Positions 9,366-19,444 of a stretch of 64,000 bases of DNA are shown in pieces. The stretch lies in contig NZ_WWCT01000027.1 of NCBI RefSeq assembly GCF_009857605.1, positions 1-64,000 on the forward strand. The letters are read 5' to 3'. Every line of letters starts with the position of its first letter. The first letter of the stretch is position 1. The position numbers were made by a program, and so were the translations under genes. Source of the stretch: Duganella levis (GTDB lineage Bacteria > Pseudomonadota > Gammaproteobacteria > Burkholderiales > Burkholderiaceae_D). Below the pieces are notes generated by a model. It made no database searches. It saw only the letters and a list, made by a program, of their open reading frames with translations, and was not told the DNA's origin.

Positions 9366-9992
9366 TTAGCGCGCGTCGTTGTAGACGGTGGCGCGGGAGA
9401 CGTTGAGATAGGCGGCGACGATGTCCATCGCCCGCCGTACATCGCTGAGACCGGCTTCTTTCAGCTCGCGCATCAGCGCCTTGCGCTCCTCGGCTTTCAG
9501 CGCGCGCGGCGTGGTGCCCAGACGGGCGGCAAACTGGTCGATGCGCTGGCGGATGGCGTCGGCGCCGGCCGGCGCCATGGTTTCGCTGACGGCCACCGCC
9601 GTGTCGACGCTGCCGAATTGCGTCAGCATGCTGTTGAGGCTGCGGAACACGGTCAGGTCCACATTCAGACACAGCGCGGCGATGTACTGGCCTTCGCTGT
9701 CCTTGATGCCAACCGAGGTGCTCTTGGCCAGCCGGCCGTCGGGGAAGGTGTTGGGATAGTTGGCAATCACCTGCTCGAAGGCCGGATCGGCCGCGCGCGC
9801 CAGGCCGAGCTCGGTAGCCGGCGCGCCGACCTCGCGGCCGGACAGGTTGTTGTGGATGGCCAGAATGGCGTGCTCCGGCTGGGTCAGGTCGTGCAGCACC
9901 ACTTCGCAAAACGGCGCCAGCGTCTTGCCCAAGCCCTCGGCCACCTGTTTCATCTGCGCCAGCAGGTTTTGATGTTCAGCTGTTTTTTTCAT
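9366..9992 (-). CDS. YheO-like PAS/HTH transcriptional regulator
   Basis: A 208-residue protein with the layout of the YheO family. The N-terminal PAS-like domain (about residues 1-115: FCEVVLHDLTQPEHAILAIHNN, GIKDSEGQYIAALCLNVDLT) is followed by a C-terminal helix-turn-helix (AMDIVAAYLNVSRATVYNDA). Such regulators often sit beside the enzyme gene they control, here the downstream ammonia-lyase in the same orientation. The start at 9992 has no clear ribosome binding site and falls inside an 8-bp inverted repeat (9972-10000), which may be a self-operator. The effector is unknown. Confidence 0.85.
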   Translation of the reverse strand: MKKTAEHQNLLAQMKQVAEGLGKTLAPFCEVVLHDLTQPEHAILAIHNNLSGREVGAPATELGLARAADPAFEQVIANYPNTFPDGRLAKSTSVGIKDSEGQYIAALCLNVDLTVFRSLNSMLTQFGSVDTAVAVSETMAPAGADAIRQRIDQFAARLGTTPRALKAEERKALMRELKEAGLSDVRRAMDIVAAYLNVSRATVYNDAR

Positions 9993-10000
9993 CTGAACAT
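9972..10000. promoter_or_regulatory. Inverted repeat over the start codon of the YheO-like gene
   Basis: ATGTTCAG (9972-9979) and CTGAACAT (9993-10000) are perfect inverted copies separated by 13 bases. The centre-to-centre distance is 21 bases, two helical turns, which suits a dimeric regulator. It spans the translation start of the regulator gene. Confidence 0.45.
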
Positions 10001-10117
10001 ATTATCTCATTTTAGACTTTTCGTGTAATTTCAGATATTTTGGATGAGAGCCTCTAATTAGCACGGTCGGTCAGTTCGTATAATGGTCCCACACAAATAA
10101 CAATCTGGAGACCCAAA

Positions 10118-10558
10118 ATGAAATTCCTCGCCTTCATCGCCGCAGCCGCCCTGAGCATCTCACCGGCCTTCGCCGACAACACCTCGCCGGTCGGCCTGTG
10201 GAAGAATATTGACGATGTCAGCGGCAAACCAAAGGCGCTGATCCGCATCACCGAAGCCAATGGCGTGCTGCAAGGCAAGATCGAACAACTGTTCCGTGAG
10301 CCGAACGAAGACCCGTCGCCGAAATGCGATAAATGCGACGACGCCCGCAAAGACCAGCCGGTGCTGGGCATGACCATCCTGTCCGGCCTGAAGAAAGACG
10401 GCGACGAATACGCCGGCGGCGAGATCCTCGACCCGAACAACGGCAAGGTCTACAAGAGCAAAATGCACCTGACCGAAGGCGGCAAGAAACTCAGCGTGCG
10501 CGGCTACATCGGCGTACCGATGCTGGGCCGCTCGCAAGTCTGGGTGCGCCAGGAGTAA
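10118..10558 (+). CDS. DUF2147 family periplasmic protein
   Basis: A 146-residue exported protein. The first 19 residues (MKFLAFIAAAALSISPAFA) are a good Sec signal peptide with an AFA cleavage site. The mature part has the DUF2147 pattern: SPVGLWKNIDDVSGKPKALIRI, then two cysteine pairs' worth of CDKCDD, then GLKKDGDEYAGGEILDPNNGKVYKSKMHL. The family is a small beta-barrel-like fold of unknown function found in the periplasm. CTGGAG seven bases before the ATG is the ribosome binding site, and a TATAAT at 10079-10084 may be its -10. The stop abuts that of the convergent ThuA gene. Confidence 0.88.
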   Translation: MKFLAFIAAAALSISPAFADNTSPVGLWKNIDDVSGKPKALIRITEANGVLQGKIEQLFREPNEDPSPKCDKCDDARKDQPVLGMTILSGLKKDGDEYAGGEILDPNNGKVYKSKMHLTEGGKKLSVRGYIGVPMLGRSQVWVRQE

Positions 10559-11326
10559 TTACGGTTTGACGCCCTTGCCGGTGGCAGTCCACCAGATGCC
10601 GCCCATCAAGTGTGCCAGGTACTGCGGGTCCTTGTACATATTGCCGTCGTGCCCCAGCGCCGTGACGAACACGCGGCTCTTGTCGACGTAGTGATACCAG
10701 CTCACCGGATGGTCCTTGCCCATGCCGTGTGACACCTGCCCCGGCCAGATCTTGGTCGGGTCGTAGCTGGTCTCGTCGACATTCAGCACCGGGTTGATCT
10801 TGATCTGGTACGGATCATCAAACACATACCATTCGTCGCTCCAGATCCAGTGATCCGGCAGCCCGAAGGTGGCGGGAAATTTTTTATCAACCACATCGGC
10901 CACGCCAGTTTGCAGCATCGGATGGGTGCCGACATGGCGGCCGATCAGCTTTTCAAACCACGGCCAGGTGTTGGGCGGAATGATCAGCGAGCGGTGCACC
11001 AGCATGGCGTTGCCGCCGTGCTGCATATACTCCTCAAACTTCTTGCGGCGCGCCTCGTTCAGCTCTTCCGGCGGCGTGTTGAGGAACATCACGGCGGCGT
11101 ACTGGCTCAGGTCGCCATCGAAGACTTCCGGCTTGTTGGTGTAGGTCATCTCGAAGGCATGCAGCTTGCCCAGCTTTTCCAGACTGTCGCGCGCTACCGG
11201 AATGTATTCGTAGTGGTACTTGCTCGGCATGGCCAGCACCAGGATTTTGTACTGGGTGTCGGCTTGGGCGCCGGCCATCATCATCGTCATCAGACCGGCC
11301 ACCAAGGCCAGCAAGCGTTGCTTCAT
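10559..11326 (-). CDS. ThuA-like (trehalose-utilisation fold) exported protein
   Basis: A 255-residue protein with a signal peptide (MKQRLLALVAGLMTMMMAGAQA) and a glutamine-amidotransferase-like ThuA fold: YKILVLAMPSKYHYEY at the first strand, DLSQYAAVMFLNTP, HGGNAMLVHRS, and C-terminal HPVSWYHYVDKSRVFVTALGHD, where the last GHD is a family landmark. ThuA-like proteins are linked to sugar metabolism but most have no proven reaction. A strong AAGGAGG lies seven bases ahead of the ATG. It is divergent from the DUF454 gene and convergent with the DUF2147 gene with no base between stops. Confidence 0.85.
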   Translation of the reverse strand: MKQRLLALVAGLMTMMMAGAQADTQYKILVLAMPSKYHYEYIPVARDSLEKLGKLHAFEMTYTNKPEVFDGDLSQYAAVMFLNTPPEELNEARRKKFEEYMQHGGNAMLVHRSLIIPPNTWPWFEKLIGRHVGTHPMLQTGVADVVDKKFPATFGLPDHWIWSDEWYVFDDPYQIKINPVLNVDETSYDPTKIWPGQVSHGMGKDHPVSWYHYVDKSRVFVTALGHDGNMYKDPQYLAHLMGGIWWTATGKGVKP

Positions 11327-11393
11327 CGTCCCCTCCTTAAGTTAGCGCTACCATTTTGTCATAGTCTAACGCAAGGTGATACGATTTAGCCAA

Positions 11394-11765
11394 ATGAAAA
11401 TAATTCTCAACTTCGTCGGCATCCTGGCGGTGATCCTGGGCGTGCTCGGCATCTTCTTGCCCTTGCTGCCGACCACGCCGTTCCTGCTACTGGCCTCGGC
11501 CTGCTTCGTCCGGGCCTCGCCGCGCATGCACCACTGGCTGCAAACCAATCCCGTGTTCGGCAAGTATCTGCGCGATTATGAAAACGGCCGCGGCATTCCG
11601 CTGCGCGGCAAGATCTGGGTGCTGATCTTCATGTGGGGCTCGATGAGCTATTCGATCTGGCGCACCGACATGCTGTGGGTGCGCCTGCTGATCGTGCTGA
11701 TCGGCGCTTGCGTGACCATCTACCTGACCCGCTTCGTGCCGACCATGCGCATCGACAAAAAGTGA
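11394..11765 (+). CDS. YbaN/DUF454 family inner-membrane protein
   Basis: A 123-residue membrane protein with about three hydrophobic helices. The N-terminal LNFVGILAVILGVLGIFLPLLPTTPFLLLASACF is the hallmark of DUF454 (YbaN). Short basic loop HHWLQTNPVFGKYLRDYENGRGIPLR follows, then two further helices. Function of the family is not known. A GTG at 11376 would add six residues, but the ATG at 11394 starts exactly where relatives start. Its stop abuts that of the convergent SDR gene. Confidence 0.85.
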   Translation: MKIILNFVGILAVILGVLGIFLPLLPTTPFLLLASACFVRASPRMHHWLQTNPVFGKYLRDYENGRGIPLRGKIWVLIFMWGSMSYSIWRTDMLWVRLLIVLIGACVTIYLTRFVPTMRIDKK

Positions 11766-12515
11766 TTACGTAGCCTGCTTGGTCGGCATGACAACCACCT
11801 GCTGCAGGTTCACATGCTTAGGCTGCGCCGCCAGGAAAGCGACCACTTCCGCCACGTCCTGCGGCTGCAGGAATTCCATGTTCTGCGCCGCACCGGCGAT
11901 CCACTCCTTGGCGCCCTGGAAGGTCCAGTGGCCTTGCAGCTCGGTCTCGGTAATGCCCGGTTCGATCAGCGACACGCGGATATCCTTGGGGCCCAGTTCC
12001 GCGCGCAGGTGGCGGCTCAGGTGGCTGACATAGGCCTTGGTGCCGCTGTAGACCGCGAAGTACGGATAGATATTCTGCGCGGCGATCGACGAGGTGTTGA
12101 TCAGATCCACCGTGGCGCCCTGCTCCGCGCTCTTGACCAGTTGCGGCACGAAGGCCGAGATCACGCGCATCACGCCGGTCACGTTCAGGTCGATCTGGTG
12201 CTCCCACACCTCCGTTTCACGCGCCTCGATGGCGCCCGGCAGCATCACGCCGGCATTATTGAAGACCAGGTTGGCCGGGCCGTAAGCGCGCTCCACGGCG
12301 GCGGCGGCGGCATCGACCGATGCCTGATCGGTCACATCGACCGCCAGTGCCAGCGCCTCGCCGCCGGCGGCGCGGATGTCGCTCACGACTTGGTCCAGCA
12401 CTTCCTTGCGACGCGCCAGCAAGGCGACTTTGGCGCCGCGTGCGGCCAGAAGTTTGGCGGTGGAAAGGCCGATGCCGCTCGAAGCACCGGTAATAACAGC
12501 AACGCGATTGTTCAT
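11766..12515 (-). CDS. Short-chain dehydrogenase/reductase
   Basis: A 249-residue classical SDR oxidoreductase. It has the Rossmann cofactor motif TGASSGIG at residues 9-16, NNAG near residue 90, and the catalytic Ser with YxxxK (YSGTKAYVSHL) near residues 155-165. ALLARRK after the second strand, with basic residues, suggests NADP preference. The substrate cannot be read. It lies 76 bases downstream of a LysR gene on the same strand, so that regulator may control it. Confidence 0.9.
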   Translation of the reverse strand: MNNRVAVITGASSGIGLSTAKLLAARGAKVALLARRKEVLDQVVSDIRAAGGEALALAVDVTDQASVDAAAAAVERAYGPANLVFNNAGVMLPGAIEARETEVWEHQIDLNVTGVMRVISAFVPQLVKSAEQGATVDLINTSSIAAQNIYPYFAVYSGTKAYVSHLSRHLRAELGPKDIRVSLIEPGITETELQGHWTFQGAKEWIAGAAQNMEFLQPQDVAEVVAFLAAQPKHVNLQQVVVMPTKQAT

Positions 12516-12591
12516 GGTAGTTCTCCTGTTGGGTTAAAAGACAGGTGAACTATAGGCGCGCTATCACAACCAAAGTAGTAGCAATAAGCCG

Positions 12592-13518
12592 TTACAGTGA
12601 CAACTTAAAGTTGATATAAAACTCCTGGCTATCGAGCAGGCGTTCGACGATGAAGTCAACAAAGCGCCGCACCCGGCCCGGCATGTCGGACCGCTGCGGG
12701 AAGTACAGGTAAAAACCCATGCGCTCGCTAAGGTATTCGGTCAGCAGCGGTTGCAACTGGCCGGCGCGGATGGCGGCGCTGGCGTTGATGCTGTCGATCT
12801 GGCCGATGCCGATGCCGGCCAGTACCGCATGCATTTCGGTATCGGGATCGTTGCTGAGCAGGACAGGCTGCACGTGGTGGAACACCGTCTCGCCATCGAT
12901 CTCGAATTCCCACGCCATGGCGCGTCCACTGCCCGGCTGGCGATAGGCGGTGCAGCGGTGCGCCGCCAATTCCTCCAGGCTGTGCGGCGCGCCGTGGCGT
13001 TGCAAGTAGTCCGGTGAAGCACAGACGATTTGCTGGACCGGAAACAGCCGCCGGCTGACAATCTGCGCCTCCGGTGCATTGCCGCCACGGAAGCCGACGT
13101 CGATGCGGTCATGCACCAGATCACTGAACGCGTCGTCCTGGATCAGGTCGATCTGGATGCCCGGATAGGCTAGCTGAAACTCGGCCAGCAGCGGCATCAA
13201 CACGCGCCGCGCAATCGACCCAGACGCGGCCACGCGAATCGGTCCCTCGTCCTCGCGCGCGGCGCTGCGGGCCCGCGCCAGCGCGCCGACCACGCCATCC
13301 AGGCTGGGCTTGATCGACTCCAGCAACCGCTGGCCTTCTTCGGTCAGCGTGCTGTTACGCGTGGTGCGGTGAAACAGGCGCACGCCGAGGTGCTGCTCAA
13401 ACTGGCGGATGGTTTTGCTGACGGCTTGCGGCGTGGTGCCCTGCGCTTCGGCGACCTTGTTGAAGCTGCCCAGTTCGGCAGCGCGAATAAAGGTCGAGAT
13501 GGCGCGCAGTTCATCCAT
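12592..13518 (-). CDS. LysR-family transcriptional regulator
   Basis: A 308-residue LysR protein. The N-terminal winged HTH is [54 protein letters not shown] in outline, followed by a substrate-binding domain ([32 protein letters not shown]). This is the group whose N-terminus begins 'MDxLRAIxxFxRxAExGSF', which often regulates neighbouring oxidoreductases. It precedes an SDR gene in the same direction. Its start overlaps the end of the YaiI-family gene by 8 bases, so it may be read through from the ruv operon. Confidence 0.92.
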   Translation of the reverse strand: MDELRAISTFIRAAELGSFNKVAEAQGTTPQAVSKTIRQFEQHLGVRLFHRTTRNSTLTEEGQRLLESIKPSLDGVVGALARARSAAREDEGPIRVAASGSIARRVLMPLLAEFQLAYPGIQIDLIQDDAFSDLVHDRIDVGFRGGNAPEAQIVSRRLFPVQQIVCASPDYLQRHGAPHSLEELAAHRCTAYRQPGSGRAMAWEFEIDGETVFHHVQPVLLSNDPDTEMHAVLAGIGIGQIDSINASAAIRAGQLQPLLTEYLSERMGFYLYFPQRSDMPGRVRRFVDFIVERLLDSQEFYINFKLSL

Positions 13519-13975
13519 TGCTGCTGCGTTTGTGCTTGGCCAGATGGCGGTCGAGGCTGTTGGCGAAACTCTGCCGGTCGGCCTGGCTGAAGGCGGCCGG
13601 GCCGCCGGTATCGACGCCGCTGCCGCGCAGCTCGTCCATGAAGGCGCGCATGGTCAGCATCTGCGCGATGTTGTCGTTGGTGTAGAACTCGCCGCGCGGA
13701 TTGAGCGCGTAGCCGCCCTTCTTCAGCACGTCCGAAGCCAGCGGGATATCGCCGGTAACCACCAGGTCGCCGGGCTCCAGCAAGCGCACGATTTCCTGGT
13801 CCGCCACATCGGCGCCGGACGGCACCTGCACCGAGCGAATGAAACGCGACGGCGGCACCCGCAGCAACTGGTTGGCCACCAGCGTCACCTGCATCTGCAT
13901 GCGGTCGGCCACGCGGTACAGGATTTCCTTGATGACGGCGGGACAGGCGTCGGCGTCAACCCAGATCTGCATCAT
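13511..13975 (-). CDS. UPF0178 (YaiI/YqxD) family protein
   Basis: A 154-residue protein with a PIN-like N-terminus: [19 protein letters not shown], then [46 protein letters not shown], and a C-terminal [22 protein letters not shown]. The spaced acidic residues ([23 protein letters not shown]) look like a metal-dependent nuclease site, but no activity is established for the family. The chosen ATG overlaps the ruvB stop as ATGA, so it is coupled to ruvB; an ATG one codon later would serve as well. Confidence 0.88.
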   Translation of the reverse strand: MMQIWVDADACPAVIKEILYRVADRMQMQVTLVANQLLRVPPSRFIRSVQVPSGADVADQEIVRLLEPGDLVVTGDIPLASDVLKKGGYALNPRGEFYTNDNIAQMLTMRAFMDELRGSGVDTGGPAAFSQADRQSFANSLDRHLAKHKRSSNG

Positions 13976-15030
13976 AGATCGCTCCACAGCTCGCCATTCG
14001 GATTGGTGCGAGGCGGGCTCATGCCGAAGTGCTTGTAGGCGGCCGGCGTGGCCACCCGGCCGCGCGGCGTGCGCTGCAGGAAGCCTTGCTGGATCAGGTA
14101 CGGTTCCAGCACGTCTTCGATGGTGTCGGCCGCTTCGCCGATAGCGGCCGCCAGGTTGCCGATGCCGACCGGGCCGCCGCCGAATTTGTACAGCACCGCT
14201 TCCAGCAGCTTGCGGTCCATGACGTCGAAGCCGACAGTGTCAACGTCCAGCATCACCAGCGCAGCGTCGGCCACGGTCTTGGTGATCTCGCCGTTGCCCT
14301 TGACCTCGGCATAGTCGCGCACGCGGCGCAGCAGGCGGTTGGCGATACGCGGCGTGCCGCGCGCGCGGCGGGCGATCTCGCGGGCGCCATCTTCATCGAT
14401 GTGGGCTTTCAACAGCGCGGCGCTGCGGCTGACGATCTTGGTCAGTTCGTCGGTGGTGTAGAACTCCAGCCGGGCGACGATGCCGAAGCGGTCGCGCAGC
14501 GGGTTGGTCAGCATGCCGGCGCGGGTGGTGGCGCCGACCAGCGTGAACGGTTGCAGGTCGAGCTTGACCGAACGCGCGGCCGGGCCTTCGCCGATCATGA
14601 TGTCGATCTGGTAGTCTTCCAGCGCCGGGTACAGGATCTCTTCCACCACCGGCGACAGGCGGTGGATTTCGTCGATGAACAGGACGTCGTTGGCTTCCAG
14701 GTTGGTCAGGATGGCGGCCAGGTCGCCAGGGCGTTCCAGCACCGGGCCGGAAGTCTGGCGCAGGTTGACGCCCATCTCGCGGGCGATGATGTTGGCCAGC
14801 GTGGTTTTACCCAGGCCTGGCGGGCCAAACAGCAAAGTGTGGTCGAGCGCTTCCTTGCGCTTACGGGCGGCGGAGATGAAGATTTCCAGCTGGTCGCGGA
14901 TCTTGGACTGCCCGACATATTCATCGAGATGCTTGGGCCGCAACGCGCGTTCGATCGCCTCTTCATTCGGCGATGATGGGGCGGCGTCGATGATGCGCTG
15001 CTCGGTAAAACTGTCGGTCTGTATGCTCAT
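13972..15030 (-). CDS. ruvB: Holliday junction branch migration ATPase RuvB
   Basis: A 352-residue AAA+ motor of the RuvABC resolvasome. Walker A is GPPGLGKTT, Walker B is [10 protein letters not shown], the sensor segment is [18 protein letters not shown], and the C-terminal winged helix contains [14 protein letters not shown]. The start (MSIQTDSF) and length are normal. It follows ruvA by 27 bases and is coupled to the next gene by a 4-base overlap. RuvB drives branch migration during recombinational repair. Confidence 0.98.
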   Translation of the reverse strand: MSIQTDSFTEQRIIDAAPSSPNEEAIERALRPKHLDEYVGQSKIRDQLEIFISAARKRKEALDHTLLFGPPGLGKTTLANIIAREMGVNLRQTSGPVLERPGDLAAILTNLEANDVLFIDEIHRLSPVVEEILYPALEDYQIDIMIGEGPAARSVKLDLQPFTLVGATTRAGMLTNPLRDRFGIVARLEFYTTDELTKIVSRSAALLKAHIDEDGAREIARRARGTPRIANRLLRRVRDYAEVKGNGEITKTVADAALVMLDVDTVGFDVMDRKLLEAVLYKFGGGPVGIGNLAAAIGEAADTIEDVLEPYLIQQGFLQRTPRGRVATPAAYKHFGMSPPRTNPNGELWSDL

Positions 15031-15057
15031 ACAGGTATTTTACCCTGCATTGAGCGA

Positions 15058-15636
15058 TCAGCCCTTCGACAGCGCCTTCAACGCCTGCTTAATGCCGTCG
15101 GAGACGGTGGCGCCGGCGGGGACGGTTTTGAGTGCCAGCAAGGCTTCCTTGTCGGAGTAGCCCAGCGCCAGCAGGGCGTTGAGGATGTCGGATTTCGCGT
15201 CCGGCACGGCGGCGACGCCACCGGCGCCGATGTCCGCACCCAGCTTGCCCTTCAGCTCCAGCAGCAGGCGTTCGGCGGTTTTCTTGCCGATGCCAGGCAC
15301 TTTCACAAGACGGCCCGCTTCCTGCAAAGTCACCGCCTGCGACAGGTCGGCGATCGACATGCCGGACAAAATCGACAGCGCCGTGCGCGCGCCGACGCCG
15401 GTGATCTTGATCAGCTGGCGGAACACCGCGCGCTCCTCGGCATTACCAAAACCGAACAGCAAATGCGCATCCTCGCGGATCGCCTGGTGCGTGAACAGCA
15501 CCACTTTCTCGCCCACGCCAGGCAGGTTGTAGAAGGTGCTCATCGGCACATCGACTTCATAGCCGACGCCACCTACATCCACCAGCAATTGCGGCGGATT
15601 TTTTTCGAGCAGAATACCGGAGAGACGACCAATCAT
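15058..15636 (-). CDS. ruvA: Holliday junction branch migration protein RuvA
   Basis: A 192-residue junction-binding subunit. The N-terminal OB domain is [31 protein letters not shown], followed by two helix-hairpin-helix motifs ([13 protein letters not shown] and [16 protein letters not shown]), and a small C-terminal domain ([20 protein letters not shown]) that contacts RuvB. It sits between ruvC and ruvB in the usual order, with 20 bases after ruvC. Confidence 0.98.
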   Translation of the reverse strand: MIGRLSGILLEKNPPQLLVDVGGVGYEVDVPMSTFYNLPGVGEKVVLFTHQAIREDAHLLFGFGNAEERAVFRQLIKITGVGARTALSILSGMSIADLSQAVTLQEAGRLVKVPGIGKKTAERLLLELKGKLGADIGAGGVAAVPDAKSDILNALLALGYSDKEALLALKTVPAGATVSDGIKQALKALSKG

Positions 15637-15656
15637 GTGTGAAACCTTAGGAAAAT

Positions 15657-16208
15657 TTAACCGACCAGCCGGCCGCGCCGCATGCGCAGCCCGGCCAGCG
15701 GGCCGTTGGCGGTAGTGTTGGTGGCGCCGGCAATCAGCGTCAGCGTTTCGCGGCTGTGGGCGTGGCAGATGGCGATGCCGAGTGCATCGGCGGCATCGGT
15801 GCCCGGCAGGCCGGGCAGTTTCAGCAGGCGCGCGACCATGTCCTGCATCTGCGCCTTGACCGCGCGGCCGGTGCCCACCACTGCTTGTTTGATTTGCGTC
15901 GGCGAATACTCGGCCACGCTCAGGTCCGCCGACACCAGAGCGCAGATGGCCGCACCACGCGCCTGGCCCAGCAGCAGCGTCGATTGCGGATTGACGTTGA
16001 CGAACACCTGTTCGATGGCGGCGCAGTCTGGCGAATAAGTGCGCGCGACTTCGCCCACGCCGTCCAGGATCACCTTGAGCCGCGCCGGCAAACCGCCCTC
16101 GCCGCTCTTGATGGTGCCGGAGGCAATGTAGAGCAACTTGCTGCCCTGCCTTTGGATGACGCCAAAGCCGGTGGTGCGCAAGCCGGGGTCGATGCCGAGA
16201 ATTATCAT
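15657..16208 (-). CDS. ruvC: Crossover junction endodeoxyribonuclease RuvC
   Basis: A 183-residue RNase H-fold resolvase. The acidic catalytic residues are visible: D in [13 protein letters not shown] in AIEQVFVN, and the Asp pair in [16 protein letters not shown]. The frame is open for 13 more codons upstream, but MIILGIDPG at 16208 is the family start. No strong ribosome binding site precedes it. A short basic C-terminal tail ([13 protein letters not shown]) is slightly longer than in E. coli. First gene of the ruvCAB run, just after the purH terminator. Confidence 0.97.
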   Translation of the reverse strand: MIILGIDPGLRTTGFGVIQRQGSKLLYIASGTIKSGEGGLPARLKVILDGVGEVARTYSPDCAAIEQVFVNVNPQSTLLLGQARGAAICALVSADLSVAEYSPTQIKQAVVGTGRAVKAQMQDMVARLLKLPGLPGTDAADALGIAICHAHSRETLTLIAGATNTTANGPLAGLRMRRGRLVG

Positions 16209-16230
16209 TAGGGGATTGTATGCAGTAAAG

Positions 16231-16258
16231 AAAAAGCCCGCAAGCAATGCGGGCTTTT
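16231..16258 (-). terminator. Intrinsic terminator after purH
   Basis: On the minus strand AAAAGCCCGC pairs with GCGGGCTTTT around a seven-base loop and is followed by more T's. It lies 22 bases past the purH stop and before ruvC, so it separates the two operons. Confidence 0.88.
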
Positions 16259-16279
16259 CAGGCCGGGGCCGAGGTCAGA

Positions 16280-17866
16280 TTAATGACGGAAGTGGCGGGT
16301 ACCCGTGTACACCATCACCACGCCGCGCTCGTCGGCGGCGTCGATCACTTCCTGGTCGCGCATCGAACCACCTGGGTGGATCACGCAGGTCGCGCCGGCG
16401 TCAACCACCACATCCAGACCGTCGCGGAACGGGAAGAAGGCGTCCGACGCCACCACCGAACCAGCCAGCGACAAGCCAGCATTCTGCGCCTTGATCGAGG
16501 CGATGCGGGCCGAGTCGATACGGCTCATCTGGCCAGCGCCCACGCCCAGCGTCATGTTATTGCCGCAGAAGACGATAGCGTTCGATTTCACGTATTTCGC
16601 CACACGCCATGCAAACATCATGTCCTGCAGTTCTTGCTGGGTAGGCTGCTTCTTGCTGACCACTTTGACGTCGGCCAGCAGCACGTTCTTCGAATCCGCC
16701 GACTGCACCAGCAGGCCGCCGCCGACGCGTTTGAAGTCCATGGCGTTGACGCCATTGCCCAGCGGGATTTCCAGCAGACGCACATTCTGCTTGGCCGACA
16801 GGATCTGCTTGGCTTCGTCGGTGAACGACGGCGCGATCAGCACTTCCACGAACAGCTTGGCCAGCTCGGTCGCGGCGGCCGCGTCCACATCAACGTTGAA
16901 GGCGATGATGCCGCCAAACGCCGAAGTCGGATCGGTCTGCAGCGCGCGCTTGTAAGCCTCAACAGCATTGCTGCCCAGCGCCACGCCGCACGGATTGGCG
17001 TGTTTAACGATGACGCAAGCGGCCGACTGGTCGAAACCGCCCATGCTCTTCACGCATTCCCACGCGGCATCCGCGTCGGCGATGTTGTTGAACGACAGTT
17101 CCTTGCCTTGCAGCTGCTTGTAGTTGGCCAGCGCGCCGTCGGTCTTGGTGACGTCGCGGTAGAACGCCGCCGACTGGTGCGGATTTTCGCCGTAGCGCAT
17201 GTCCTGCACTTTTTCAAACGCCACGTTCAGCTTGGCTGGATAGGCGCTGCGGCTGCCGTGCGCACGGGTCGCGTCCAGGCTGATCAGGTAGTTGGCGATG
17301 GCGCCGTCGTACTGCGCGGTGTGCGAGTAGACCTTGGTGGCCAGCGTGAAGCGGGTCTCGTAGCTGACGTAGCCTGGGGCGTTGTCGGTGGTCTTCATTT
17401 CCGCCAGCACCACGCCGTAGTCGGCCGGATCGCAGATCACCACCACGTCCTTGTGGTTCTTGGCGGCGGAACGCAGCATCGCCGGGCCGCCGATGTCGAT
17501 GTTCTCGATGGCGTCGTCCAGCGTGCAGTCATCCTTGGCGACCGTGGCCTGGAACGGGTACAGGTTGACCACCACCATGTCGATGGTCGGAATGCTGTGC
17601 TCTTCCAGCTTGGCCACGTGGTCCGGGAAATCGCGACGGGCCAGGATGCCGCCGTGCACTTTCGGGTGCAGCGTCTTGACGCGGCCGTCCAGCATCTCCG
17701 GGAAACCGGTGTAATCGGCAACTTCGGTCACGGCCACGCCGTTATCGGCCAGCAGTTTGGCGGTGCCGCCGGTCGACAGGATGTTGACACCCATGGCGGA
17801 CAGCGCGCGGGCGAAGTCCAGCACACCGGTTTTGTCGGAAACGGAGATGAGAGCTTGTTTGATCAT
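16280..17866 (-). CDS. purH: Bifunctional AICAR formyltransferase / IMP cyclohydrolase
   Basis: A 528-residue enzyme for the last two steps of IMP synthesis. The N-terminal MGS-like cyclohydrolase domain starts [22 protein letters not shown] and has the STGGTAKLL loop. The C-terminal transformylase domain has the catalytic KHANPCG near residue 265 and [10 protein letters not shown] near the end. The frame is open for 56 more codons upstream, but the start at 17866 matches the family. It is the last gene of the dusB-fis-purH group and is followed by a terminator. Confidence 0.97.
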   Translation of the reverse strand: MIKQALISVSDKTGVLDFARALSAMGVNILSTGGTAKLLADNGVAVTEVADYTGFPEMLDGRVKTLHPKVHGGILARRDFPDHVAKLEEHSIPTIDMVVVNLYPFQATVAKDDCTLDDAIENIDIGGPAMLRSAAKNHKDVVVICDPADYGVVLAEMKTTDNAPGYVSYETRFTLATKVYSHTAQYDGAIANYLISLDATRAHGSRSAYPAKLNVAFEKVQDMRYGENPHQSAAFYRDVTKTDGALANYKQLQGKELSFNNIADADAAWECVKSMGGFDQSAACVIVKHANPCGVALGSNAVEAYKRALQTDPTSAFGGIIAFNVDVDAAAATELAKLFVEVLIAPSFTDEAKQILSAKQNVRLLEIPLGNGVNAMDFKRVGGGLLVQSADSKNVLLADVKVVSKKQPTQQELQDMMFAWRVAKYVKSNAIVFCGNNMTLGVGAGQMSRIDSARIASIKAQNAGLSLAGSVVASDAFFPFRDGLDVVVDAGATCVIHPGGSMRDQEVIDAADERGVVMVYTGTRHFRH

Positions 17867-17963
17867 GGCAATGAAGAGGTGGTTTAATAAATTCGGTAGC
17901 GAACCGGCAGGACAACTGCGGCGGCCGTTCCCAGCCACCTCCATGCCGGCGAGAACGGGCGCT

Positions 17964-18197
17964 TTACAGCAGGCCGTGTTCCTGTAATTTCTTGCGCAAG
18001 GTGTTGCGGTTGATGCCCAGCATCTGCGCGGCATGCGACTGATTGCCGTCGGCCCGCGTCATGACCACTTCCAGTATCGGTTTCTCAACGGTCAGCACGA
18101 CCATGTCGTAGATGTTCGAAGCCTGTTGCTCGCCCAGGTCGGCGAAGTATTCTTCGAGACTCTTCTGGACTACTTCCTGGATACTTTCTTTGCTCAT
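17964..18197 (-). CDS. fis: Fis-family DNA-binding protein
   Basis: A 77-residue protein with the Fis C-terminal [35 protein letters not shown]. The N-terminal part ([34 protein letters not shown]) forms the dimer helices. It is shorter than E. coli Fis (98 residues), as usual in beta-proteobacteria, and lacks most of the flexible N-terminal hairpin needed for Hin/Gin inversion. It lies 110 bases after dusB, as in the widely conserved dusB-fis operon, and 97 bases before purH. Nucleoid-associated regulator. Confidence 0.95.
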   Translation of the reverse strand: MSKESIQEVVQKSLEEYFADLGEQQASNIYDMVVLTVEKPILEVVMTRADGNQSHAAQMLGINRNTLRKKLQEHGLL

Positions 18198-18307
18198 TTT
18201 CTTGTCGTTCGGCTAATTAATCTATAACGCTGGCAAATCGTCCGGCTTATGGCTGGAAACGTTTGCCCTTCTGATGATGTGACTTTTTTGTACTCTCTCG
18301 CCGCCGT

Positions 18308-19324
18308 TCAGGCGGCCTGCAAATCTTCAGCGAGGCGGTATTGTAACCGTTCGCCGTACCGCCATTGCGATTCGAAGAATTGGTCGACGGCAAGTAACTG
18401 TTCGTCGACGGATTCCAGCAGGTTCATTTTCTGGCGGAATTCCTCGCCGCCCTGCAGGTCGCGTACATACCAGCCGATGTGCTTGCGCGCGGTGCGCACG
18501 CCGAGGTAGTCGCCATAGAAGGCGTAATGGCCGCGCAGGTGCTCGTCCATCAGCGCCCGCACTTCGTCCACCAGTGGCGCCGGCAGATGCTGGCCGGTGC
18601 GCAGGTAATAATCGATCTCGCGGAAAATCCACGGCCGGCCCTGCGCCGCGCGGCCGACCATGATGGCGTCGGCGCCGGTGTAGTCCAGCACAAATTTGGC
18701 CTTCTCCGGCGAGGTGATGTCGCCATTCGCCACCACCGGGATTGAAACCGATTTCTTGACAGCGGCAATGGTGTCGTACTCGGCGTCACCCTTGTAGCCG
18801 TCGGCGCGGGTGCGGCCATGCAAGGTCAGCATGGCGATACCGGCGTCCTCGGCGATGCGCGCGATGTTCAGCGCGTTCTTGTTGTCGCGGTCCCAGCCGG
18901 TGCGGAACTTCAGCGTGACCGGCACGTCCACCGCGCCAACCACTGCATCGACGATGCGCTTGACCAGTTCTTCGTCCTGCAACAGGGCCGAGCCGCACCA
19001 GGCGTTGCAGACCTTTTTGACCGGGCAGCCCATATTGATATCGATGATCTGCGCGCCGCGTTCGACGTTGAAGCGCGCGCAATCGGCCAGGTCCTTGGGA
19101 TCGGCGCCGGCAATCTGCACCGCCTTCGGCTCCATCTCGCCGGTGTGGTCGGTGCGGCGCGAACTCTTTTCCGTCGCCCACAGGCGCGGATTGGACGCCG
19201 CCATTTCAGACACTGCATAGCCCGCGCCCAGCTCTTTGCACAGCTGGCGGAAAGGACGATCCGTCACGCCCGCCATGGGAGCGACAAAAACGTTGTTACG
19301 CAGTAAATGAGGGCCGATTTGCAC
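18308..19324 (-). CDS. dusB: tRNA-dihydrouridine synthase B
   Basis: A 338-residue FMN-dependent enzyme that reduces uridine in the tRNA D-loop. Landmarks are APMAGVTDRPFR at the N-terminus, DINMGCPVKKV followed by CNAWCGSALL with the catalytic Cys, LHGRTRADGYKG, and the FMN-phosphate site MVGRAAQGRPWIF. The start at 19324 is a GTG. Gene order dusB-fis is the classical one, so transcription of fis probably begins ahead of dusB. Confidence 0.96.
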   Translation of the reverse strand: MQIGPHLLRNNVFVAPMAGVTDRPFRQLCKELGAGYAVSEMAASNPRLWATEKSSRRTDHTGEMEPKAVQIAGADPKDLADCARFNVERGAQIIDINMGCPVKKVCNAWCGSALLQDEELVKRIVDAVVGAVDVPVTLKFRTGWDRDNKNALNIARIAEDAGIAMLTLHGRTRADGYKGDAEYDTIAAVKKSVSIPVVANGDITSPEKAKFVLDYTGADAIMVGRAAQGRPWIFREIDYYLRTGQHLPAPLVDEVRALMDEHLRGHYAFYGDYLGVRTARKHIGWYVRDLQGGEEFRQKMNLLESVDEQLLAVDQFFESQWRYGERLQYRLAEDLQAA

Positions 19325-19444
19325 TGACGATACCTGAATGTCGGGAGAGGGAACCGTCTATTTTAACCGAAGCCCTGCTCAAATAATAAGCACTATTTTT
19401 TATGTATTCGGCAAATGTGCAGCCTGGCCGTTATGAAGCATGAA

